64,000 nt of DNA from Pseudorhodoferax sp. Leaf265 (GTDB lineage: Bacteria > Pseudomonadota > Gammaproteobacteria > Burkholderiales > Burkholderiaceae_C), in assembly GCF_001422365.1 (NCBI RefSeq), contig NZ_LMMT01000039.1, forward strand, positions 469,920-533,919. The letters run 5' to 3'. Position numbers and translations under genes: made by a program. The notes below the pieces were generated by a model. It was not told the DNA's origin. It made no database searches and saw only the letters and a list, made by a program, of their open reading frames with translations. The first letter of the stretch is position 1. Each line of letters opens with the position of its first letter. This document shows, one piece after another, positions 8,110 through 15,669 of this stretch.

Positions 8110-10602
8110 ATGGCCACTCCTGCCGCCCTCGCCGCCTACCACGCCAAGCGCGACTTCGGTCGCACCTCCGAGCCCCGCAGCGGCGGCAAGCGCTCGCCGG
8201 CCGGCCAGCTGAGCTTCGTCGTGCAGAAGCACTGGGCCAGCAGTCTGCACTACGATTTCCGGCTCGAGATCGACGGCACGATGAAGAGCTGGGCCGTGCC
8301 CAAGGGCCCCAGTCTCGATCCGCACGACAAGCGGCTCGCCGTGCAGGTGGAGGACCATCCGATCTCCTATTCCAGCTTCGAGGGCCAGATTCCCGAGGGG
8401 CAGTACGGCGCGGGCAAGGTCATCGTCTGGGACAAGGGCCACTGGACCCCGGTGGGCGATCCCGCGGCCGGCTTGGCCAAGGGCAACCTCAAGTTCGAGT
8501 TGCACGGCCACAAGCTGCAAGGCCGCTGGGCGCTCGTGCGCATGCACGGCAAGGGCAAGGACCGCCAGCCGCCCTGGCTGCTGGTGAAGGAGAAGGACGC
8601 GTTCGAGCGGCCGGCCACGGAGTTCAGTGTGGTCGACGAGATGCCCGACAGCGTCAAGGCCCTCGCTGTGCCGCCAGCGCCGAAGGCGGCGCAGCCGCCG
8701 CAGGCCGCGTTGCCGGCCACGCTCGTGCCACAGTTGGCGACGCTCGCGAGCCGGCCGCCGGCCGATCCGGCCGACTGGGTCTACGAGATCAAGTTCGACG
8801 GCTACCGGCTGCTTGCGCGCGTCGAAGGCCGCGCCAGCAAGCAGCGGGTGCAGCTGTTCACGCGCAACGGCAACGACTGGACGCACAAGCTCAAGGCGCT
8901 GCATGCCGAGCTCCTGCGCCTGGACCTGCCCGAGGGCTGGTACGACGGCGAGATCGTCGTGATGGACCACAACGGACTGCCCGATTTCGGCGCGTTGCAG
9001 CAGGCCTTCGACGCCTCCCGGACCCAATCCATCGTCTACTACCTGTTCGACCTGCCCTACTGCGGCGGCCACGACCTGCGCGAGCAGCCCCTGCAGGCGC
9101 GTCGCGCGCTGCTGGCCTCGCTGCTGGAGGGCAAGAAGTCCGACCTCGTGTTCTATTCGGCCACCTTCGACGCACCGCCCGGCGAGGTGGTCGGCACCGC
9201 CTGCAAGCTGGGCCTGGAAGGCGTGATCGCCAAGCGCAAGGATGCGCCCTACGTTTCGCGCCGCAGCGACAGCTGGCTCAAGCTCAAGTGCAGCCAGCGC
9301 CAGGAGTTCGTGGTCGTGGGCTTCACCGAGCCGCAGGGCAGCCGCACCGGCTTCGGCGCGCTGCTGCTGGGTGTGCACGGCAAGGATGGCAAGCTGGTCT
9401 ATGCGGGCAAGGTCGGCACGGGCTTCGACCAGACCGCGCTCAAGAAGCTCGCGCGCCAGTTGGCAGACCTGGCCACGCCACGCAGCCCGCTGGCGGACAC
9501 GGCCGATGTGGAGGGCAAGCCGCACTGGGTGAAGCCGCAACTGGTGGCCGAGGTCACGTTCGGCGAATGGACGCGCAGTGGCCGCATCCGCCATGCGGTG
9601 TTCCACGGCCTGCGCAGCGACAAGCCGGCCCAGGCCATCGTGCGCGAGCGCGCCGCCCCGCCGCCCAAGGCCGTACCACGCAAGACACCGGACGACAGCG
9701 GCAGCCACGCGCTGTCGACCAGGCTCAAGGTCACGCACCCCGAGCGCGTGATCGACGCCAGCACCGGCACGACCAAGATGGACCTCGTGCGCTATTACGC
9801 GCTGGTGGGCGATCTGGTGCTCGAGCACCTCAAGGGCCACCGGCCCGTGGCGCTGGTGCGCGCGCCGGCCGGCATCGGCAAGCAGCTGTTTTTCCAGAAG
9901 CATGCCGAGATCGAGAAGCTGCCCGGCCTGCGCCAACTCGATCCGGCGCTGGACCCCGGCCACGCGCCGCTGCTGGCCGTGGCCAGCGCGCGCGGCCTGC
10001 TGTCGGCCGCGCAATGGAACGTGGTGGAGCTGCATTCCATGAACGCCCTGGCCGCGTCCTTCGGGCGGCCCGACCGGCTCGTCTTCGACCTGGACCCGGG
10101 CGAGGGCGTGCGCTGGCGCCAGATGCAGGAGGCGGCCGAACTCGTGCACGCCTTCCTGGAGCAACTGGGCCTGCCGGCCTTTCTCAAGACCAGCGGCGGC
10201 AAGGGGCTGCACGTGGTCGTGCCGATCAAGCGGCTGCACAGCTGGGGCCATGCCAAGGGCTTCGCCCAGGCCGTCGTGCAGCACCTCGCGCGCACCATCC
10301 CCGACCGCTTCGTGGCCAAGAGCGGGCCGCGCAACCGCGTCGGCAAGATCTTCGTGGACTACCTGCGCAACGGGCAGGGGGCGACCACGGTCTGCGCCTG
10401 GTCGGCGCGCGCGCGGCCCGGCATGGGCGCCTCGGTGCCGCTGGCCTGGGATGAGCTGGCCTCCCTGAAGAGCAGCGACCAATGGAACGTGCGCAACGTG
10501 CACGAGCGGTTGGACGTGGGCAACGCGCCCTGGCAGGGCTATGCGCGCGCCGCCACCTCGCTCAAGACCGCGATGAAAACCATCGGCTTCACACCGCACT
10601 GA
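8110..10602 (+). CDS. ligD: ATP-dependent DNA ligase D (phosphoesterase-ligase-polymerase)
   Basis: 830 residues in the order 3'-phosphoesterase, ligase, polymerase, as in Pseudomonas LigD. The phosphoesterase domain (about 20-190) keeps His41, His47-Tyr-Asp49 and His83, which line up with the metal and catalytic residues of the Pseudomonas enzyme. The ligase domain has the adenylation motif IKFDGYR with Lys228. The primase-like polymerase domain (about 560-825) has DLDPGEG with Asp660 and Asp662 for metals, and SGGKGLHV. LigD repairs double-strand breaks by non-homologous end joining together with Ku. The ATG fits the family N-terminus (AYHAKRDFGRT). No Ku gene is present in this window. Confidence 0.96.
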   Translation: MATPAALAAYHAKRDFGRTSEPRSGGKRSPAGQLSFVVQKHWASSLHYDFRLEIDGTMKSWAVPKGPSLDPHDKRLAVQVEDHPISYSSFEGQIPEGQYGAGKVIVWDKGHWTPVGDPAAGLAKGNLKFELHGHKLQGRWALVRMHGKGKDRQPPWLLVKEKDAFERPATEFSVVDEMPDSVKALAVPPAPKAAQPPQAALPATLVPQLATLASRPPADPADWVYEIKFDGYRLLARVEGRASKQRVQLFTRNGNDWTHKLKALHAELLRLDLPEGWYDGEIVVMDHNGLPDFGALQQAFDASRTQSIVYYLFDLPYCGGHDLREQPLQARRALLASLLEGKKSDLVFYSATFDAPPGEVVGTACKLGLEGVIAKRKDAPYVSRRSDSWLKLKCSQRQEFVVVGFTEPQGSRTGFGALLLGVHGKDGKLVYAGKVGTGFDQTALKKLARQLADLATPRSPLADTADVEGKPHWVKPQLVAEVTFGEWTRSGRIRHAVFHGLRSDKPAQAIVRERAAPPPKAVPRKTPDDSGSHALSTRLKVTHPERVIDASTGTTKMDLVRYYALVGDLVLEHLKGHRPVALVRAPAGIGKQLFFQKHAEIEKLPGLRQLDPALDPGHAPLLAVASARGLLSAAQWNVVELHSMNALAASFGRPDRLVFDLDPGEGVRWRQMQEAAELVHAFLEQLGLPAFLKTSGGKGLHVVVPIKRLHSWGHAKGFAQAVVQHLARTIPDRFVAKSGPRNRVGKIFVDYLRNGQGATTVCAWSARARPGMGASVPLAWDELASLKSSDQWNVRNVHERLDVGNAPWQGYARAATSLKTAMKTIGFTPH

Positions 10603-10637
10603 ACAACGCCAGGCGGCTGCTGCACAAGCGGGCCTGA

Positions 10638-10645
10638 TTTCCTAC
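10638..10645 (+). promoter_or_regulatory. TTTCCTAC motif upstream of a membrane-protein gene
   Basis: TTTCCTAC, preceded by ACAAGCG and followed by a GCGGC stretch, lies about 80 bases before the GTG at 10726. Near-identical motifs occur upstream of two other small stress or membrane genes at 13935 and 14424. It may be a promoter element or activator site. Confidence 0.3.
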
Positions 10646-10725
10646 ATGCGGCGGCCTCGCCGTCCGACGAATTCCGCGCGGGGCGCTGCGAACAATGGCG
10701 CAGACCTCAACAACAGGAGAGACCG

Positions 10726-11634
10726 GTGGCAGCTTCCCTTCCCTTGGCATCGACGCGGCTTGAAACCGCCGTCGACGCACCGGCCGGCGCCGTTTCCTGG
10801 GGCGCCATCCTGGCAGGCGGCGCCGCCGCCGCGGCGCTCTCGCTGATCCTGCTGATCCTGGGTGCAGGCCTGGGCCTGACCTCGCTGTCGCCGTATGGCG
10901 GTGCAGGCGCCAGCGCCATGGCGCTGGGCATGTCGGCCATCGTCTGGGTCATGGTCACGCAGGCGCTGGCATCGGGCATGGGCGGCTACATCGCCGGCCG
11001 GCTGCGCACGCGCTGGGCCGGTGTGCAGGGCGACGAGGTGTTCTTCCGCGACACCGCCCACGGCTTTCTGGCCTGGGCCGTTGCCACGCTGGCCACGGCC
11101 GCCTTGCTGACGACCGCCATCGGCAGCGTGGTGGGCAGTGCGGTGAAGGTGGGGGCCACGGTGGCGGGCGGTGCCGCCACCGCCGCGGTGGCGACAGCCG
11201 CGCAGGACGCGGGCGCATCGGGCGGCGAGGGCCCGGCCAGTTATTTCATCGACAGCATGTTCCGCCGCCCGGCGGGTCCGGCCCAGGCCGGCGAGGTGGC
11301 TGCGGCCGAACCGGTGCCCGCGGCCGAGGTGGCCCGCATCCTGGCGCAGGCCGGCAAGGACAAGCCATTGGCGGCCGAAGACCAGCGCTACCTGGGGCAG
11401 CTCGTGACCGAGCGCACGGGTCTGTCCCCGCAGGAGGCCGAGCAGCGTGTGGCCGACACCGTGGCCCGCATGCAGGCCAAGGCGCGCGAGGCCGAAGCCG
11501 CTGCGCGCGACGCTGCCGAGAAGGCGCGCAAGGCCGGCATCACGGCCACGCTGTGGTTGTTCGTCTCCATGCTGCTGGGCGCCTTCAGCGGCAGCCTGGC
11601 GGCCACCTGGGGCGGCCGCGAACGCGACGCCTGA
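10726..11634 (+). CDS. Hypothetical multi-pass membrane protein
   Basis: 302 residues from a GTG preceded by a good AGGAGAG ribosome binding site. Three hydrophobic helices occupy the N-terminal half (about 20-50, 58-85 and 108-140, rich in Ala and Gly). A helical, charged Ala/Glu/Lys-rich middle (about 190-270) probably forms a coiled coil, and a final helix (about 275-295, LWLFVSMLLGAFSGSLA) precedes a short charged tail. I recognise it only as a conserved proteobacterial membrane protein of unknown function. It is followed by a 24-residue membrane peptide gene that is likely co-transcribed. Confidence 0.75.
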   Translation: MAASLPLASTRLETAVDAPAGAVSWGAILAGGAAAAALSLILLILGAGLGLTSLSPYGGAGASAMALGMSAIVWVMVTQALASGMGGYIAGRLRTRWAGVQGDEVFFRDTAHGFLAWAVATLATAALLTTAIGSVVGSAVKVGATVAGGAATAAVATAAQDAGASGGEGPASYFIDSMFRRPAGPAQAGEVAAAEPVPAAEVARILAQAGKDKPLAAEDQRYLGQLVTERTGLSPQEAEQRVADTVARMQAKAREAEAAARDAAEKARKAGITATLWLFVSMLLGAFSGSLAATWGGRERDA

Positions 11635-11676
11635 GTTCTCTCCCTTCCATCCTCTTCACACAACCCGGAGGTCTTC

Positions 11677-11751
11677 ATGCGCTCCCTGCTGCTGTTCTTT
11701 CTCGGCGTGCCCATCCCCATCATCATCCTGATCGCCTTGTTCGTCCGTTGA
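11677..11751 (+). CDS. 24-residue hydrophobic membrane microprotein
   Basis: ATG to TGA encodes 24 residues: a Met-Arg-Ser start, a run of Leu/Phe, the turn GVPIPIIIL, and a Val-Arg end. This makes a single membrane helix with a PIPIII core. A strong CGGAGGT Shine-Dalgarno sequence lies five bases before the ATG, much better than for most genes here, which argues for real translation. It starts 43 bases after the preceding membrane-protein gene. I recall similar very short hypothetical proteins in other proteobacteria, but function is unknown. It may be a subunit or regulator of the neighbouring membrane protein. Confidence 0.6.
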   Translation: MRSLLLFFLGVPIPIIILIALFVR

Positions 11752-11809
11752 GTCGGACGCGAACCCGATCCCCGCGCCGCGGCCCGGCGCTTGCTTGCCA
11801 CAAGAACCT

Positions 11810-13930
11810 ATGACAGACACCTGCGATCCGGGCCTTCCCTGGCCCATGGGCATGCACCTGCGCGACGGCGGTGCGAACTTCGCGCTTTATTCGAGTGCGG
11901 CCGAAGCCGTCGAACTGTGCCTGTTCGATGCCGAGGGGCGCGAGGAGCTGCGGCGCATCCGGCTGCCGGCGCGCACGGAGGACATCTGGCACGGCTTCGT
12001 GCCCGGTCTCGAGCCCGGCACCCGCTACGGCGTGCGCGTGCTGGGGCCCTTCGATCCCGGCAACGGCCAGCGCTGCAACCCGGCCAAGCTGCTGCTGGAC
12101 CCCTACACCCGCGCCATCGACCGGCCGCTGCGCGGCGATGCCGTGACCTTCGGCTATCCGCTGGGCCATGAGGAGCAGGACCTCGCGCGCGACGACAGCG
12201 ACAGCGCGGCCGTGGCGGCCAAGTCCGTCGTGATCGCGCCCGATTTCGACTGGCAGGGCGACCGGCCGCCGGCCGTTCCCATGGCCGACTCGATCTTCTA
12301 CGAGGTCAACGTGCGCGGCTTCACCAAGAGCATGCCGGGCGTGCCCGAGGAGTTGCGCGGCACCTTCGCCGGCCTGGCCAACCAGGCGGCGGTCGACTAC
12401 CTCAAGCGCCTGGGCGTCACGGCCGTGCAGTTGCTGCCCGTGCAGGCCTTCAACGACGAGGGCCGGCTGGTCGACGCGGGCCTGGCCAATTTCTGGGGCT
12501 ACAACACCATCGGCTTCTTCGCGCCGGAGCCACGCTACTGCTTCAAGGGCACGGACGGCGGCGTGGCCGAGTTCCGCGGCATGGTCAAGGCACTGCACCA
12601 GGCCGGCATCGAGGTGATCCTGGACGTGGTCTACAACCACACCTGCGAGGGCAACCACCTGGGCCCGACCATGTGCTTCAAGGGCATCGACAACGCGGCC
12701 TACTACCGGCTGACGGAAGACCGGCGCTACTACAACGACTTCAGCGGCACCGGCAACACGCTGGACGTGAGCAACCCGCCCGTGCTGCGCATGGTCATGG
12801 ACAGCCTGCGCTACTGGGTCGAGGAAATGCACGTGGATGGCTTTCGCTTCGACCTGGCGCCGGCGATCTCGCGCGACGCGGCGGGCGCCTTCGACCACCG
12901 CACGCCGTTTCTCTCGGCCGTGGCGCAGGACCCGGTGCTGCGCCGCGTCAAGATGATCGCAGAGCCCTGGGACCTGGGCGACTACGGCTACCAGGTCGGC
13001 GGCTTTCCGGTCGGCTGGTCGGAGTGGAACGGCAGCTACCGCGACGAGGTGCGCGACTTCTGGCGCAATGCCGACGACAGCCTGCCCACCTTCGCTTCCC
13101 GGCTGTGCGGTACGCCCGAGATCTTCGCGCCCTCGCGCCGCCCACCCTCGGCCAGTGTCAACATCGTGACCGTGCACGACGGCTTCACGCTGCGCGACTT
13201 GGTCAGCTACAACGAGAAGCACAACGAGGCCAACGGCGAGGACAACCGCGATGGCGAGAGCCACAACCGCAGCTGGAACTGCGGCGCCGAAGGTCCGACC
13301 GAGGACGCCGGCGTGCTGGCCTTGCGCGCGCGCCAGCAGCGCAACCTGCTGGCCACGCTGTTCATGTCGCGCGGCGTGCCGCTGCTGCTGGGCGGCGACG
13401 AGATCGGCCGCACCCAGCAGGGCAACAACAACGCCTACTGCCAGGACAGCCCGATCTCCTGGTTCGACTGGAGCGACGGCGCGCGCGACGACGCGCTGTT
13501 CGCGTTCACGGCCAAGCTGATCCGGCTGCGCAAGGAGCTGGCCGTGCTGCGCAGCCCGCACTGGCCGGTGGGCGATGGCGAGCATCCCGACGCCACCTGG
13601 TACAGCGTCTGGGGCCTGCCCATGACCGAGGACGAGTGGCAGCACCCTGGTGCGCGCTGCCTGCAACTCGTGTTCGACGGGGCTGCCGACCACGCCAAGG
13701 GCCGTGCGACGCAGCCCGGCCCCTCGGTGCTGCTGCTGTTCAACGGTGCGCCCGAGGCGCATCTGTTCACGGTTCCGCCCGAGACGCGCTTCGGCCCGGC
13801 CTGGCAGCTGCGCATCGCGACCGACCGCGCGCAGCTGCCGGCACGGCGCGCCCGGCGCATCGCGCCGGGTGCCAAGCTGCGGCTCAAGGCCCACGCCATG
13901 ATGGTGCTGACGCAGGGTCCGGCGGGGTAG
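11810..13930 (+). CDS. glgX: Glycogen debranching enzyme GlgX
   Basis: 706 residues. An N-terminal carbohydrate-binding early-set domain (about 10-110) is followed by the GH13 (beta/alpha)8 catalytic barrel and a C-terminal beta domain. Catalytic motifs are present: DVVYNHT, DGFRFDLA with nucleophile Asp348, IAEPWD with acid/base Glu385, and VTVHDGF with the transition-state Asp. GGDEIGRTQQGNNNAYCQD is characteristic of GlgX and TreX. The enzyme removes alpha-1,6 branches from phosphorylase-limited glycogen. No other glycogen genes are in the window, so it may serve glycogen or trehalose metabolism encoded elsewhere. The ATG at 11810 gives the family N-terminus; a TTG 15 bases upstream is less likely. 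Confidence 0.95.
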   Translation: MTDTCDPGLPWPMGMHLRDGGANFALYSSAAEAVELCLFDAEGREELRRIRLPARTEDIWHGFVPGLEPGTRYGVRVLGPFDPGNGQRCNPAKLLLDPYTRAIDRPLRGDAVTFGYPLGHEEQDLARDDSDSAAVAAKSVVIAPDFDWQGDRPPAVPMADSIFYEVNVRGFTKSMPGVPEELRGTFAGLANQAAVDYLKRLGVTAVQLLPVQAFNDEGRLVDAGLANFWGYNTIGFFAPEPRYCFKGTDGGVAEFRGMVKALHQAGIEVILDVVYNHTCEGNHLGPTMCFKGIDNAAYYRLTEDRRYYNDFSGTGNTLDVSNPPVLRMVMDSLRYWVEEMHVDGFRFDLAPAISRDAAGAFDHRTPFLSAVAQDPVLRRVKMIAEPWDLGDYGYQVGGFPVGWSEWNGSYRDEVRDFWRNADDSLPTFASRLCGTPEIFAPSRRPPSASVNIVTVHDGFTLRDLVSYNEKHNEANGEDNRDGESHNRSWNCGAEGPTEDAGVLALRARQQRNLLATLFMSRGVPLLLGGDEIGRTQQGNNNAYCQDSPISWFDWSDGARDDALFAFTAKLIRLRKELAVLRSPHWPVGDGEHPDATWYSVWGLPMTEDEWQHPGARCLQLVFDGAADHAKGRATQPGPSVLLLFNGAPEAHLFTVPPETRFGPAWQLRIATDRAQLPARRARRIAPGAKLRLKAHAMMVLTQGPAG

Positions 13931-13934
13931 GGCG

Positions 13935-13943
13935 TTCTCCTAC
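13935..13943 (+). promoter_or_regulatory. TTCTCCTAC motif upstream of a small membrane-protein gene
   Basis: TTCTCCTAC followed by TGCGGC lies about 115 bases before the ATG at 14058, just after the glgX stop. It is one of three similar motifs within 4 kb. Confidence 0.25.
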
Positions 13944-14057
13944 TGCGGCTTGCGCCGCGCACCGATCCGGCACGCTCGGAGGGGGTCATAGGCTGCAGGC
14001 AACCCGTCACGGTGACGGTTGTTCCGTGTCCCCATCGTCCGATCCGGAGAATCGTCC

Positions 14058-14282
14058 ATGACGCATGCGAGCCGCAGCGTGCTTGCGCTGCTGAACCGCC
14101 GCACCACCGAAGGCTTCTACGCCGCGATCATGCTGGCCTGCCTGGCGTTCGCCGGCATGCTGCTGGCGCCCGGTGACCACATGGAGCAGTTGCTCGCCCT
14201 GGCCTGGCTGTTCATGCTGTCGGCCATCGCCTTCCTGGTCGGCAAGCTCGGCCTGGAGCTGGTGCTCGAAGCCGGTCCGTGA
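14058..14282 (+). CDS. Small hypothetical membrane protein
   Basis: 74 residues with a CGGAGAA ribosome binding site. After a polar start (LNRRTTEGFY) there are two hydrophobic helices, about residues 22-40 and 46-66, and a short acidic end. Nothing in it identifies a function. It lies alone between glgX and the superoxide dismutase gene, with its own 127-base upstream region. The good ribosome binding site and typical third-position GC support it as a real gene. Confidence 0.6.
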   Translation: MTHASRSVLALLNRRTTEGFYAAIMLACLAFAGMLLAPGDHMEQLLALAWLFMLSAIAFLVGKLGLELVLEAGP

Positions 14283-14423
14283 AGGGTGGTCAGGGCGGCG
14301 CGGCCTACGGGCCGGGCCGCCGGACTTGGCCGCATGTCGCGCAATTGCATCGGAAAGCGGATGCGGTGGTACCACGCGCGGCCGGTCGCGCAGTCGAGCA
14401 TGACCTGGTGTGACAAGCGCTGC

Positions 14424-14431
14424 TTTCCTAC
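14424..14431 (+). promoter_or_regulatory. TTTCCTAC motif upstream of the superoxide dismutase gene
   Basis: ACAAGCG, four bases, then TTTCCTAC, followed by a GCGCGGG stretch, 63 bases before the ATG. The same two blocks with a 7-base gap occur at 10625-10645. The rest of the 211-base region 14283-14493 shows no gene. Confidence 0.3.
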
Positions 14432-14493
14432 GCGCGGGCTATTGCTACGGTGCTAGATTGGCCGCGCCGTACGCGCCTTACGAGGAGACCCGC

Positions 14494-15129
14494 ATGAACC
14501 AGCCCGCACGCCACCCCTTGCCGACCCTGCTGGCCGCAGCTGCCCTGCTGGCGGGCTGCGCGCAGGGCGTCGGCAATCCAGCCGCCGTGCCGACGCCGCG
14601 CGCCGGATCGAGTGCGCTGGTCAAACTCGTGGCGGTCGACGGCCAGCCGCGCGGGCAGGCCGTGCTGAGCTCCGTGGCCGAGGGCGTGGAGATCGTCGTG
14701 AACGCCGAGGGCCTCACGCCGGGCCTGCATGGCCTGCACATCCACGTCAACGGCCAGTGCGCGCCGGGGCCCGACCCCAGCGGCAAGACCATCCCCTTCG
14801 GTGCCGCGGGCGGGCATTTCGACCCGGAGGCCACGGGGCGCCATGGACACCCCGAACACGACGCGCAGCGCCATGCCGGGGATGTGCCCAACCTGCTCGT
14901 CGATGGCCAGGGCAAGGGCGTGCTGCGCTTCACCAACCCCAAGATCACGCTGCTGCGGGGGGCCAAGAACTCCGTGCTCGGCCGCTCGCTCGTCGTGCAC
15001 GCCGACGCAGACGACTACAGGACCAACCCGGCCGGCAATTCGGGCGGCCGCGTGCTGTGCGGCGTGATCGAGCCCGCGCGGCTGGACGCCGTGGTCGGCA
15101 GCGTGCCCACCTCGCGCCATCTGCGCTGA
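14494..15129 (+). CDS. sodC: Cu/Zn superoxide dismutase, lipoprotein type
   Basis: 211 residues with a GAGGAGA ribosome binding site. The signal peptide ends in the lipobox LLAGC, so it is probably a lipid-anchored envelope protein. Copper and zinc ligands are clear: GLHGLHIHVNGQC, GHFDPEATGRHGHPEHDAQRH, GDVPNL, and the C-terminal NSGGRVLCGVIE with the second disulfide cysteine. The enzyme converts superoxide to peroxide in the periplasm. It may be transcribed from its own promoter in the 211-base region upstream. The neighbouring OsmC gene fits an oxidative-stress setting. Confidence 0.94.
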   Translation: MNQPARHPLPTLLAAAALLAGCAQGVGNPAAVPTPRAGSSALVKLVAVDGQPRGQAVLSSVAEGVEIVVNAEGLTPGLHGLHIHVNGQCAPGPDPSGKTIPFGAAGGHFDPEATGRHGHPEHDAQRHAGDVPNLLVDGQGKGVLRFTNPKITLLRGAKNSVLGRSLVVHADADDYRTNPAGNSGGRVLCGVIEPARLDAVVGSVPTSRHLR

Positions 15130-15231
15130 ACCATGGACCACGCGGCGCGTGCGGGCGCGCCTGCTCCGGCCCGATGCGGGCCTCGTCAGCCCGCGGTGCA
15201 AGTGAACACTTCAACCCGAAAGGAAACCACC

Positions 15232-15669
15232 ATGAGCGAGAAGAAGGCCAGCGTGCACTGGGAAGGGGCCGGCAAGACCGGCAAGGGCGCGATCAGCACC
15301 GAGACCGGCGCGCTGAAGGACTACCCCTATGGATTTGCCAGCCGCTTCGAGGACGACCGGCGTGGCACCAATCCGGAGGAGATCGTCGGCGCCGCGCACG
15401 CTGCCTGCTTCACGATGGCGTTTGCCTTCGCGTGCGAGAAAGCCGGCGTGGCGTTGCAGCAGGCCGACACCCAGGCCAGCGTGCGTCTCGTCAAGGACGG
15501 TGAGGGCTTCAAGATCGACCGCATCGCGTTGACGCTGACCGCCAAGGCGGCGGGGCTGGACGAGGCCAAATTCCAGGAGCTGGCCCGGGGTGCCAAGGCC
15601 GGCTGCCCGCTGTCCAAGGCGCTGGCCGCGGTGCCCGAGATCACGCTCTCGGCGACGCTTCAGGCCTGA
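15232..15669 (+). CDS. osmC: OsmC family peroxiredoxin
   Basis: 145 residues, the normal size for OsmC. The order of motifs matches enterobacterial OsmC closely: HWEGAGKTGKG, PYGFASRFE, GTNPEEIVGAAHAACF with the peroxidatic Cys, and KAGCPLSKAL with the second Cys. OsmC dimers reduce organic hydroperoxides and are induced by osmotic and stationary-phase stress. An AAAGGAAA ribosome binding site precedes the ATG. The last ten bases overlap the end of the convergent trpS gene. Confidence 0.95.
   Translation: MSEKKASVHWEGAGKTGKGAISTETGALKDYPYGFASRFEDDRRGTNPEEIVGAAHAACFTMAFAFACEKAGVALQQADTQASVRLVKDGEGFKIDRIALTLTAKAAGLDEAKFQELARGAKAGCPLSKALAAVPEITLSATLQA

Noticed and set aside
7948..10599. An 883-codon open frame antisense to ligD
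   Set aside because: No domain, repetitive Arg/His/Leu/Gln composition, and ligD itself has complete catalytic motifs.
11723..13894. A 723-codon open frame on the minus strand across glgX
   Set aside because: Its protein is Arg/His/Ala/Gly-rich with no recognisable domain and mirrors the codon bias of glgX. It is a shadow of a GC-rich gene.
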